The notes beneath the pieces were generated by a model. That model ran no database searches. It saw only the letters and a program-made list of their open reading frames with translations, and was not told the origin of the DNA. DNA of 64,000 nucleotides from Vreelandella piezotolerans (lineage in GTDB: Bacteria; Pseudomonadota; Gammaproteobacteria; Pseudomonadales; Halomonadaceae). Both the position numbers and the translations under genes were made by a program. Where the stretch lies: contig NZ_CP048602.1 in assembly GCF_012427705.1 (NCBI RefSeq), positions 3,658,001-3,722,000 on the forward strand. Direction: 5' to 3'. Below are positions 28,562 to 36,764 of this stretch, in pieces. Each line of letters begins with the position of its first letter. The first letter of the stretch is position 1.

Positions 28562-29550
28562 TGCAGCGCTGGTGGTTACTAGGCTTGGTGGGCTTTTACC
28601 CCTTGCTAGCCGAAGCCAATTGGCAAACGCATCTGTCATTGCCTCCGTCTGAACTTAGCCCTGTCAAGTTACAGGCGGCTAGCGAGCAAGAAGGCACATT
28701 ACCGCTCGATAGCGTTGATACCCTAACCTTTGGGCGTGATGTCGTCATTGATACCACCCTCTACGAGGCCTTGGCAGCAGAAGGTGTCCCAACGCGTTTC
28801 GCCACTAAACTGGAAACACTGCTCAGCGAGTTTATCGCAGCGCCGCTGGAGTTTTCTGGCAGTGAACGTATTCAATTAGTGTGGGAGGAAGATCGACGCC
28901 AGGACGGCGCCCGTGTTGGGCCACCACGCCTCAGTTATGCCGCTCTGCCTGATCAGGCAGAGCCCTTGGAGGTCATATGGCCGGTCACCCAAAAGGGGGA
29001 CGTAGCTCTTTTCAAAAGCGACACCCTGCTAGGCACGTTGCGGTTGCCCGTGCTTAGTGCCCGCTTAACGTCTCGCTTTGGGAATCGGCGACATCCTGTG
29101 TATGGAGGGATGCGTCCTCATAATGGAATTGACTTGGCTGCGCCGACAGGAACGCCGGTCATTGCCACCGCACCTGGGCGCGTATCCTTTATGGGTCGCC
29201 AAGGGGGATATGGGCAGGTGATCGAGGTGGAGCACGACACAGGGGCAATCAGTCGCTACACACACCTTAGCCGATTTTCCCCACAGCTAGTGGTTGGGGA
29301 TTTAGTCAATGCGGGAGAGTCGCTCGGAGAGGTAGGTGCCTCTGGGGTCGCCACGGGGCCCAACCTACATTACGAAGTGAGAGTCAATAACCAGCCTGTT
29401 GACCCCCTTGGTCAAGGTCAACGCATCATGCTAGGCGAACAGCCGACTCAAAGTGAATATCAAGCGTCACTTTACGAGGCAAGAGATCGCTTAGAACAAG
29501 CTATCGGTACGGCGTCACTTTATGACTTGATCTCGTTTAACGAGCCGTAA
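28558..29550 (+). CDS. M23 family metallopeptidase-like protein
   Basis: This 330-residue exported protein has a signal peptide (WWLLGLVGFYPLLAEA) and a C-terminal LytM/peptidase-M23 domain (about 170-290). The first zinc ligands His188 and Asp192 lie in RPHNGID. The usual HxH motif reads GPNLHYEV, so the zinc-ligand His271 remains but the general-base His is Asn269. Activity as a peptidoglycan endopeptidase may thus be weak or lost; it could be a regulator of amidases as in EnvC/NlpD. It is coupled to the dsbA-like gene by 4 bp. Confidence 0.8.
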   Translation: MMQRWWLLGLVGFYPLLAEANWQTHLSLPPSELSPVKLQAASEQEGTLPLDSVDTLTFGRDVVIDTTLYEALAAEGVPTRFATKLETLLSEFIAAPLEFSGSERIQLVWEEDRRQDGARVGPPRLSYAALPDQAEPLEVIWPVTQKGDVALFKSDTLLGTLRLPVLSARLTSRFGNRRHPVYGGMRPHNGIDLAAPTGTPVIATAPGRVSFMGRQGGYGQVIEVEHDTGAISRYTHLSRFSPQLVVGDLVNAGESLGEVGASGVATGPNLHYEVRVNNQPVDPLGQGQRIMLGEQPTQSEYQASLYEARDRLEQAIGTASLYDLISFNEP

Positions 29551-29661
29551 CCACTCGTGCTTAACAACGTTGCATGGGGGTTAGTAACGTGAACGTGCGC
29601 TTGTCTCGTTATGGAACCCAAGCCGTGTAATCACTCATCTATCACAACACAGGTAATCGGT

Positions 29662-30444
29662 ATGGAAGAGGTTTCTCCCGTCACCATGGGGGTATTGGCA
29701 AGCCTTGCGGCGGGCTTGATGACGGCTGTAGGGGCGCTTCCTGTCTTGTTTACCAAAACACCGAATCGTGGTGTTCGCGATTTAGCGTTGGGGTTCGCCG
29801 CTGGTGTCATGCTAGCGGCCTCTTTCTTCTCACTGATCATACCCTCCTTAGAAGCCTCGGAGCTGCGTTATGGCGGTAGCGTGGTACCTGCTGCCATTGC
29901 TTGTGCGGCCATTTTGCTAGGGATTGGAATGGTCGCACTACTGAACGAGCTCTTACCTCATGAGCACTTCGAACAGGGGCGAGAAGGGCCAGAGGCTGCC
30001 TCACTACGCCGTATCTGGTTGTTTATTATTGCCATTACGATACACAACCTGCCAGAAGGGCTGGCCGTTGGCGTGGCCTTTGGCGCAGGGGGAAGCGAAG
30101 GAGGCATGCCGCTAGCGATTGGCATTGGACTTCAGAATGCCCCAGAAGGACTGGCCGTAGCAGTATCACTGCTAAGCGTGGGCTATTCACGTTGGCGGTC
30201 ATGGACGATTGCCGCCCTTACGGGGCTTGTTGAGCCGTTGGGTGGCTTATTAGGCGCTGGAGTCATCAGCATGTCACAAGCGCTACTGCCCTGGGGGTTG
30301 GCCTTTGCAGCGGGGGCGATGTTGTATGTGATCAGTCATGAGATTATTCCCGAAACTCATCGGAGCGGGCACCAAAAAAAGGCCACGCTGGGCCTCTCCA
30401 TCGGATTGGTACTCATGCTGTTTTTGGATGTTTCGCTGGGCTAA
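29662..30444 (+). CDS. ZIP family metal transporter
   Basis: This 260-residue inner-membrane protein has eight predicted helices. The metal-site helices carry HNLPEGLAVGVAFG (helix IV) and QNAPEGLAVAVSL (helix V), followed by EPLGG and HEIIPETHR. The pattern is that of the ZupT/GufA branch. ZIP proteins bring divalent metals into the cytosol, which is odd inside an efflux cluster; some bacterial members may work differently. ATG 29662 follows AGGTAA; an in-frame start at 29611 is possible. Confidence 0.85.
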   Translation: MEEVSPVTMGVLASLAAGLMTAVGALPVLFTKTPNRGVRDLALGFAAGVMLAASFFSLIIPSLEASELRYGGSVVPAAIACAAILLGIGMVALLNELLPHEHFEQGREGPEAASLRRIWLFIIAITIHNLPEGLAVGVAFGAGGSEGGMPLAIGIGLQNAPEGLAVAVSLLSVGYSRWRSWTIAALTGLVEPLGGLLGAGVISMSQALLPWGLAFAAGAMLYVISHEIIPETHRSGHQKKATLGLSIGLVLMLFLDVSLG

Positions 30445-30472
30445 CCATTGGGCGTGGGGCGTAGCGTTAGTG

Positions 30473-30931
30473 CTAACCCAAGTCGTGAGCCCCTCCGTGC
30501 GATTTTTCAGTGATACAGAGCTGATGATCACTGATGACCTCAATGATTCGGCAGCTTTCCACTTTACCACCGGCACACTGTGTGACCATCCGTTGAAGCT
30601 CCTCACGCAGTATGGACAGTCGTTGAAGGCGGGACTCCACTTTCTTTAGGTGATGCGTGGCGATGGCATCGACTTCTTGGCAAGGCATATCAGGTTGATC
30701 TGACATGGCCAAAAGCTCTCGCACTGACTCCACCGAAAAGCCAAAGTCACGGGCATGACGAATAAAGGTCAAGCGCCGCACAGCGTCGTCTCCATAGCGG
30801 CGCTGTCCTCCGCCGGTTCGTGTCGCATCGCGCAACAGCCCAATACGCTCGTAATAGCGAACCGTTTCAGGTTTGCAATCGGCTCGTCGTGCTAACTCAC
30901 CAATGCTGATACTTTGCCCCATCATCGACAT
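30473..30931 (-). CDS. MerR family Cd(II)/Pb(II)-responsive regulator (CadR/PbrR-like)
   Basis: This 152-residue protein has a MerR-type HTH (ISIGELARRADCKPETVRYYERIGLL). Cys residues at 19, 84, 119, 127 and 139 and a His-containing tail (KSHGGAHDLG) match the CadR/PbrR set (Cys in the HTH, Cys before helix 5, Cys pair near the C terminus). It is divergent from the P-type ATPase gene and its binding site lies between them. AAGGAG sits 7 nt before ATG 30931. It probably also controls the CDF gene 4 kb away through the matching operator. Confidence 0.87.
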   Translation of the reverse strand: MSMMGQSISIGELARRADCKPETVRYYERIGLLRDATRTGGGQRRYGDDAVRRLTFIRHARDFGFSVESVRELLAMSDQPDMPCQEVDAIATHHLKKVESRLQRLSILREELQRMVTQCAGGKVESCRIIEVISDHQLCITEKSHGGAHDLG

Positions 30932-30953
30932 GGTAAAACTCCTTACGCAGGGC

Positions 30954-30984
30954 TTGAAGCTGTAGTTGCTACAAGGTTTACACT
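30954..30984 (+). promoter_or_regulatory. MerR-family promoter of the P-type ATPase operon
   Basis: -35 TTGAAG (30954-30959), a 19-bp spacer with dyad CTGTAG-TTG-CTACAAGG, -10 TACACT (30979-30984). Shared between the regulator gene and the ATPase gene. Confidence 0.82.
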
Positions 30985-31017
30985 TCAAAACCATAGCTCA
31001 TTGGGAGAAGAGGCACC

Positions 31018-33204
31018 ATGAAAACATCAACGCAGGCGACAGCGCCTACCGTCTTGACACTGCGTGTTGAAGGCATGGACTGCGGCGGTTGTGAGCGCAA
31101 GGTTGTGTCGGCGCTAGAGCGGCTGGACGGCATTGAGGAAGTCACGGCAAGCTCCGTCACAGGATCGGTGAAGATTCACCAGCGCGATCATGGAGGCCCC
31201 TCGCAACAGACCATTGAGGGCATCCTGAACGAACTAGGCTATCAAGTGACTTCCCCTGCTGGCCAAACACGCGCATCTGGTGCTTCATCCTCTTGGTGGC
31301 AAACCGCTAAAGGGCGCTTGGTCATTATCACGGGAAATCTGCTGATCGTAGCCTTCGCGCTTCGTTTAGCATGGCCTGCGCTGGGTAATGTGCCGTTCAT
31401 TCTGGCCACGCTGGTCGGCTTAATGCCCATTGCGCAGAGTGCCTGGGGCGCCCTCAAAATGCGCAACCCCTTTACCATCGAGATGCTGATGTGCATCGCT
31501 GCGGTTGGCGCATTGGCCATCAATGCTGCTGCTGAAGCTGCGATGGTCGTGTTCTTGTTCGCCGTAGGTGAGCTACTCGAAGGGGTAGCTGCGTCACGGG
31601 CGCGCCGCAGTATCTCAGCCTTGGCAAACTTAACACCCTCAACGGCGAGGCTGATGGACAACGGCCATCTGCGTGATGTCTCGGCGGAGTCACTTAAACC
31701 CGGTCAGCGTGTGCTGGTGCGGCCCGGTGATCGCGTACCCTGCGATGGACGCATCCTGGTGGGCACCTCCGACATTGACGAGTCGCCGGTAAACGGCGAG
31801 TCCATACCTCGTTCGCGAGCGCCTGGTGATGACATTTTTGCTGGCACAGTGAATCTTGATGCCGCCCTGGAGGTGGAGGTAACACGAGGCGCTGATGACA
31901 ATACGATCGCACGCGTTATTCGTCTGGTTGAAGAAGCACAGGCCGCCAAGGCACCGATAGCACGCTTTATTGATCGTTTTGCGTATTACTATATGCCCGC
32001 CGTCGTCTTACTCGCCCTACTGATGGCGATAGTGCCACCGCTGGTATCGACCATGGCATGGTCGGAGTCGATTTACCGTGCGTTAGCATTGCTGTTAATC
32101 GCATGCCCCTGCGCGTTAGTCATTTCCACCCCTGCCGCCATCGCCGCCGGTCTCTCGGCGGGAGCTCGGCGCGGACTACTGATCAAAGGGGGAGCCGTTC
32201 TTGAACAGTTAGGTAAGCTTCGCTTGGTGGCATTAGATAAAACGGGCACCCTCACTGCGGGTACCCCAAGAGTCACAGATGTGGAGTCTTGGATTGCTGA
32301 GGAAGACGATAACAGCGTATTGCGGCTCGCCGCCGCAATAGAGCGGGATTCCAGTCACCCTATCGCCACGGCTATCGTTGAGCATGCCCGACAGTCGGGC
32401 ATCAACCTCCCCACCGTCACCGGCGGCCGCGCTCTGGCGGGGCGCGGTGTTTCCGGCCAGGTGGAGGGTCGCGAGCTGAGCTTAATGACGCCTCGTCACC
32501 TTCACGAGAAAGTCATCCTTGAGGAAAGTCTCAGTGCTCGGATTGTCGCGTTAGAAGAAGCCGGTAAGAGCCTCGCTCTCCTCGTCGAAGGCGAGCGTTT
32601 ACTGGGCTTGATCGCGGTTCGCGATGAGCCACGCGAAGATGCCATGGAAGGCCTAGCGGCGCTATCCCGTTTAGGCGTACAGGCGGTCATGCTCAGCGGT
32701 GATAATGCCCGCACCGTCGCTGCCACGGGGGGTCGCTTAGGCATTGAAGCGTACGGCGAACTAATGCCTGAAGACAAGGCAGCGTATGTTCGAGACTGGC
32801 AAGCGGCAGGCCGTGGCCCCATCGGTAAAGTAGGCGATGGCATCAACGATGCACCGGCACTCGCGGCAGCAGATGTGGGTATCGCGATGGGGGGTGGCAC
32901 GGATGTGGCGTTGGAAACCGCCGATGCAGCCTTGCTCAAGAACCGCGTTACCGGCATCGCTGAGCTGATAGACCTCTCTCGTGCCACGCTGCGCAATGTG
33001 AAAACCAACGTTGTTCTCGCCCTTGGCTTAAAAGCCATTTTCCTAGTTACAACGGCGCTGGGTATTACCGGCATGTGGATTGCGGTGATGGCCGATACCG
33101 GTGCTACCGTCCTGGTGACGTTGAACGCCATGCGACTGCTGGGTTACCGCTTTTCGCCCAGTACCGCAATGACAGGCCTGTCACAAGGAAAAACAACGTC
33201 ATGA
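31018..33204 (+). CDS. Zn/Cd/Pb-translocating P-type ATPase (CadA/ZntA family)
   Basis: This 728-residue P1B ATPase exports soft divalent metals. It has an N-terminal heavy-metal domain with GMDCGGC (Cys22/Cys25) and eight membrane helices. The metal-site CPC is at 363-365, the phosphorylated Asp407 lies in DKTGTLT, and the hinge is GDGINDAPAL. The CPC with DKTGTLT and the DxG pattern near the last helices (MADTGATVLV) fit ZntA/CadA. It is driven by the adjacent CadR-like regulator and overlaps lspA by 4 bp. Confidence 0.93.
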   Translation: MKTSTQATAPTVLTLRVEGMDCGGCERKVVSALERLDGIEEVTASSVTGSVKIHQRDHGGPSQQTIEGILNELGYQVTSPAGQTRASGASSSWWQTAKGRLVIITGNLLIVAFALRLAWPALGNVPFILATLVGLMPIAQSAWGALKMRNPFTIEMLMCIAAVGALAINAAAEAAMVVFLFAVGELLEGVAASRARRSISALANLTPSTARLMDNGHLRDVSAESLKPGQRVLVRPGDRVPCDGRILVGTSDIDESPVNGESIPRSRAPGDDIFAGTVNLDAALEVEVTRGADDNTIARVIRLVEEAQAAKAPIARFIDRFAYYYMPAVVLLALLMAIVPPLVSTMAWSESIYRALALLLIACPCALVISTPAAIAAGLSAGARRGLLIKGGAVLEQLGKLRLVALDKTGTLTAGTPRVTDVESWIAEEDDNSVLRLAAAIERDSSHPIATAIVEHARQSGINLPTVTGGRALAGRGVSGQVEGRELSLMTPRHLHEKVILEESLSARIVALEEAGKSLALLVEGERLLGLIAVRDEPREDAMEGLAALSRLGVQAVMLSGDNARTVAATGGRLGIEAYGELMPEDKAAYVRDWQAAGRGPIGKVGDGINDAPALAAADVGIAMGGGTDVALETADAALLKNRVTGIAELIDLSRATLRNVKTNVVLALGLKAIFLVTTALGITGMWIAVMADTGATVLVTLNAMRLLGYRFSPSTAMTGLSQGKTTS

Positions 33205-33704
33205 GAACAGCGCCAAACGATAGCCCTTCACGTCGCTGGCCATGGTTCACATTAGCTTGCGTGATGGCTCTAGCCGATCAACTGGTCAAGGAAATTGTGC
33301 ATGCCCAGATGTCGTTTGGCCAAGTCATTCCGCTAACGCCGTTTTTTAACTGGGTTTATACCGGGAACACAGGAGCCGCTTTCAGCTTTCTCGCAGAAGC
33401 AGGGGGTTGGCAGCGCTACCTCTTTCTTGGTTTAGCGTTGGTGGTGGTCGTCGTATTGGTTGTGCAGCTATGCAAACCCCTGTCGCGCTTGGAGGCCTGT
33501 GCGTACAGCCTGATTCTTGGCGGCGCGCTCGGTAATACTGTTGATCGCTTAGCGCGAGGGTACGTCGTCGACTATCTGGACATTTACTGGGGCGAATGGC
33601 ATTGGCCCGCCTTTAACATGGCCGATATCGCGCTATTTGCCGGTGTATTGATGTTCGCGGTGGCGTTATGGCGTGAAAGTCCTGCTTTTAAGCGCTCTGA
33701 GTAA
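33201..33704 (+). CDS. lspA: Lipoprotein signal peptidase (signal peptidase II), island copy
   Basis: This 167-residue inner-membrane aspartyl protease has four helices. The catalytic aspartates are likely Asp124 (YVVDYLD) and Asp142 (FNMADIALFAG), and the conserved GNTVDRL lies before the first. It cuts the signal of prolipoproteins after lipidation. Being translationally coupled to a metal ATPase (ATGA) in a transposon, it is an accessory copy; lspA genes beside czcD/cadA genes are known in mobile elements such as ISPpu12. Confidence 0.92.
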   Translation: MRTAPNDSPSRRWPWFTLACVMALADQLVKEIVHAQMSFGQVIPLTPFFNWVYTGNTGAAFSFLAEAGGWQRYLFLGLALVVVVVLVVQLCKPLSRLEACAYSLILGGALGNTVDRLARGYVVDYLDIYWGEWHWPAFNMADIALFAGVLMFAVALWRESPAFKRSE

Positions 33705-33708
33705 CGCT

Positions 33709-35241
33709 ATGGATGTGGTCGATAAAGATAAAGAATATACGCTTTTTGCTGGGCGCTCCTCACCAATAGTCGATTGCGTTGTAGCGCTCGCCGCTGGGGT
33801 GCTGACCACCTTGAGTGCCGCCCCCTTTTCCCTATGGTGGCTTGGCCCAGTGAGCGTGGCACTGGTCTATTGGAGAATAGCGTCGCTAACGCCCGCCATG
33901 GCCACCCTGCGTGGGTGGTGCTATGGGGTAGGCCTGTTCGGTTCAGGCACGTCGTGGGTCTTCGTTGCTATTCACGATTTCAGTGGCACCGGGGCCTTGG
34001 TGGCGATGCTCCTCACCACTCTTTTTGTCAGCGTCCTGGCGCTCTTCTTTGCAGTCCCCTTTGGGCTCTATCGACGCATCACGGGGCCACGGTTCGCCTT
34101 TCTTAGCTTTGCCGGTATGTGGGTGGTGAGCGAATGGCTACGCACTTGGATGCTCACCGGCTTTCCCTGGTTATTGCTGGGCACCTCTCAGATTGATTCT
34201 CCACTAGCCCCATGGGCGCCCGTTGGTGGTGTGTACTTGCTGTCACTCATGACCGCGCTGACAGGTACGTTAGGGGTAGAGGTACTGCGTCGCCGCTGGA
34301 GTTTCCTTGTCCCAATGGCCGCCTTGTGGATCGTTCCATTCCTATTGCCCGCCCAATGGACAACCCCGGCTGGCAAGCCCATCCGGGTGGCATTGCTGCA
34401 AGGGAATCTTGACCAGCGCATTAAGTGGACTGCCCAAGGGCAGCGCGAAGCGATCAGTATCTACACGACGATGACACGGGAGCAAGCAAGGGATATCGAT
34501 CTCATCGTTTGGCCTGAGGCAGCCCTTCCCATGCTTGAGCAGGAAGCACAGCAAATACTTGAGCAAGTAGCGTCCGACCTGGGGCCTGACACCGCCTTGT
34601 TGACCGGCATTTTGCAACGCGACAGTGAAGGGCGCTCTTATAACAGCGTCATAGGGCTAAATGATGTGCAGGGCGAATACCAGAAGGCGCACTTGGTGCC
34701 CTTTGGCGAGTATTTGCCATTCCAAAGTCTCCTCGCTGGCACCCTTGCTTTTTTCGACTTGCCAGTACCTCGCCTGACCCCAGGGTCAGGCGAACAGGCT
34801 CCGTTACACGTGGCTGGAGCCACCATTGGCAATGCCATTTGTTACGAAATCATTTTTGCCGACCATGTCGCCCAACAGGCGCGTAATGCCGAGCTGCTAT
34901 TAACGGTTTCCAACGATACGTGGTTTGGGCGCTCCATTGGCCCACACCAACATCTTCAAATGGCGCGTCTACGTGCCTTAGAAAATGGTCGTCACCTACT
35001 TCGAGCTACCAGTAATGGCGTGACGGCCATCATCGATTCACAAGGTCACGTCACAGCCCGTGCCCCACAGTTTGAACAGGCCAGTTTAACGGGCGAGGTG
35101 ACCCCGATGCAGGGCCTAACTCCTTTCACACGCACCGGTAGTGGCCCCGCTTGGATACTCGCTGCGGTGCTGACACTGCTCGGGTTACAACTGAACTTAT
35201 CTCGATCAAAAAACGACGCATTAGATGAAAAAGGAACCTAG
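33709..35241 (+). CDS. lnt: Apolipoprotein N-acyltransferase, island copy
   Basis: This 510-residue inner-membrane enzyme adds the third acyl chain to mature lipoproteins. About six N-terminal helices are followed by a nitrilase-like domain with the Glu-Lys-Cys triad: Glu in VWPEAALPM, Lys in EYQKAHLVPFGEYLPF, Cys in GNAICYEIIF. A final helix lies near the end. I choose ATG 33709, 5 bp after lspA; an in-frame GTG at 33673 overlaps lspA. With lspA it gives the island two of the three lipoprotein maturation steps. Confidence 0.92.
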   Translation: MDVVDKDKEYTLFAGRSSPIVDCVVALAAGVLTTLSAAPFSLWWLGPVSVALVYWRIASLTPAMATLRGWCYGVGLFGSGTSWVFVAIHDFSGTGALVAMLLTTLFVSVLALFFAVPFGLYRRITGPRFAFLSFAGMWVVSEWLRTWMLTGFPWLLLGTSQIDSPLAPWAPVGGVYLLSLMTALTGTLGVEVLRRRWSFLVPMAALWIVPFLLPAQWTTPAGKPIRVALLQGNLDQRIKWTAQGQREAISIYTTMTREQARDIDLIVWPEAALPMLEQEAQQILEQVASDLGPDTALLTGILQRDSEGRSYNSVIGLNDVQGEYQKAHLVPFGEYLPFQSLLAGTLAFFDLPVPRLTPGSGEQAPLHVAGATIGNAICYEIIFADHVAQQARNAELLLTVSNDTWFGRSIGPHQHLQMARLRALENGRHLLRATSNGVTAIIDSQGHVTARAPQFEQASLTGEVTPMQGLTPFTRTGSGPAWILAAVLTLLGLQLNLSRSKNDALDEKGT

Positions 35242-35243
35242 CG

Positions 35244-36338
35244 ATGCTCTTGGCAAAGAACGCAGCAATACTTAAGAGATTCCTCCCATGGCCAATGCAG
35301 ATCGGCTTCATCGTGAGTGTGATGGTTTCGTTTCTGGCATGGCTCCCTGTCGCCATGGCGGCACAACCTTCCACTGCCCAGGAGACGGAATGGCCCAAGG
35401 GGCATTACCCGCTACCTGAGGAAGGCAATATTATCGGAGAGGCTGACACCTTCATCGTGAAGAATTACGAGGATACTCTGATTGATATTGCCAGACGTCA
35501 CAACCTTGGCTACCAGGAGATTGTACGTGCTAACCCAGAGGTCAGTATTTGGGTGCCCGGAGTGGGTACTGAAGTAACCATTCCAGGACGCTTCATCCTG
35601 CCGAATGTCGAGCGTACTGGGGTCGTCATCAATATCGCCGAGCTGCGGCTTTACTACTACCCAGATGTCAAAACCGGTGAGACACCGCGCGTTGAGACCT
35701 ATCCTATCGGCATCGGTCGCGAAGGGTTTGATACACCCCTTGGTGTGACCGAGACTACCATGAACATTAAAAACCCCGCATGGTACCCGCCTGAGTCGGT
35801 AAAACGTGAAGCGGAAGCACGCGGCGAAACCGCACCAAGCGTTGTACCGCCCGGCCCCGATAACCCGCTAGGAGACCATGCCATCATCCTAGGCTTCGAT
35901 GGCTATTTGATTCACGGCACCAACCAGCCCGATGGCATTGGCATGCGCGCAAGCCGAGGTTGTATCCGCATGTTACCCAAAGACATCGAATCTATATTTG
36001 ACCGCATTCCACCCGGCACCCAAGTCAACATCATCAATCAGCCGATCAAGATAGGTTGGGAAGGCGGTCAGCCGCTGATTCAAGCCTTTCCGCCGCTTGG
36101 AGAAGAAGAGCACAGTATGACCGCACTCACAGAGACCATGACACGCCTTAACCAATACAATGTCGATAACGTAAACCTCGATTACGAGCAGCTCAGCGAT
36201 GTCCTGTCACTCTCTAACGGGCTTATAACCCCACTACATCCAAAGCAGGAACAGGAGCCACAGCGCCACAGCCCAGAAGAGAAGGCTATCAAGGGCATTT
36301 ATGAAGACCTGGTTTTGACGTCATCTCAACGGTCATGA
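35244..36338 (+). CDS. L,D-transpeptidase (YkuD) with LysM-like domain
   Basis: This 364-residue exported protein has an N-terminal hydrophobic signal (IGFIVSVMVSFLAWLPVAMA). A LysM-like segment around residues 70-115 (DTFIVKNYEDTLIDIARRHNLGYQEIVRANP) precedes a YkuD catalytic domain ending with HGTNQPDGIGMRASRGCIRM, where His and the Cys of SRGCIR are catalytic. It matches the ErfK/YbiS/YcfS/YnhG group that attaches Braun lipoprotein to peptidoglycan or makes 3-3 crosslinks. It is the last gene of the cadA-lspA-lnt operon, with only 2 bp after lnt. Confidence 0.9.
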   Translation: MLLAKNAAILKRFLPWPMQIGFIVSVMVSFLAWLPVAMAAQPSTAQETEWPKGHYPLPEEGNIIGEADTFIVKNYEDTLIDIARRHNLGYQEIVRANPEVSIWVPGVGTEVTIPGRFILPNVERTGVVINIAELRLYYYPDVKTGETPRVETYPIGIGREGFDTPLGVTETTMNIKNPAWYPPESVKREAEARGETAPSVVPPGPDNPLGDHAIILGFDGYLIHGTNQPDGIGMRASRGCIRMLPKDIESIFDRIPPGTQVNIINQPIKIGWEGGQPLIQAFPPLGEEEHSMTALTETMTRLNQYNVDNVNLDYEQLSDVLSLSNGLITPLHPKQEQEPQRHSPEEKAIKGIYEDLVLTSSQRS

Positions 36339-36464
36339 CACGCCTTTTGGCACCCCGTTGAGCCCTGGCATATAGGTAGAGAGCCATAGCCCCGTCCAAA
36401 CGGCGGGGCGACATTCGCCTACAGAGTCGCGGGGCCCTCCAAGTGACTGCGCGCTATCAGTGTC

Positions 36465-36758
36465 TTAGCACTCAATATCCAGAGGCAGCCAGTAGGTAAC
36501 GCCACCCACTACCACCTGTATCCCGTCTGTCGTCCGCTCTACGGTCTGTTGTCGAAGCATTTTCTGCGTTAATTTTGTGTCATGGAAATACTCCATGGCA
36601 GCAACGATCCATGCCTCCCTCCAGGCCTCTCCTTGATCAGCACACCGGGCCATCGTCATCAGGGTGCGGGCTAGTGTTTCTTTTCGCCGCTTTCTTGCCC
36701 GTTTTACATCCACCCGAGGAGCCAACGTGGTGGCATGTTGGCGATTTAAGAAATTAGT
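36465..36758 (-). CDS. C-terminal part of the split zinc-ribbon transposition gene (-1 frame)
   Basis: A 97-codon open stretch that continues the preceding gene in the -1 frame. The joined peptide reads VTGL/TNFLNRQHATTLAPRVD..., which looks like one continuous domain. It has no ribosome-binding site of its own; a TTG at 36725 is the only internal start candidate. It ends VTYWLPLDIEC. It is either the tail of a gene broken by a one-base loss or the product of a programmed -1 frameshift at 36758-36764. In position it corresponds to the small genes after tniD in AbaR-type elements. Confidence 0.55.
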   Translation of the reverse strand, partial: TNFLNRQHATTLAPRVDVKRARKRRKETLARTLMTMARCADQGEAWREAWIVAAMEYFHDTKLTQKMLRQQTVERTTDGIQVVVGGVTYWLPLDIEC

Positions 36759-36764
36759 AAACCC
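36710..36764 (-). promoter_or_regulatory. Candidate -1 frameshift signal (slippery heptamer plus pseudoknot)
   Basis: The heptamer GGGTTTA (36764-36758) is in the X XXY YYZ phase of the upstream frame. Fifteen nt later come GCCAAC (36742-36737) and GTTGGC (36726-36721), forming a stem. Loop bases CCACC (36733-36729) can pair with GGTGG (36714-36710) downstream, which is H-type pseudoknot topology. The spacer is longer than the usual 5-9 nt. Confidence 0.35.

Noticed and set aside
36378..36415. GC-rich hairpin after the L,D-transpeptidase gene as a terminator
   Set aside because: The stem is short and irregular and no T-tract follows.
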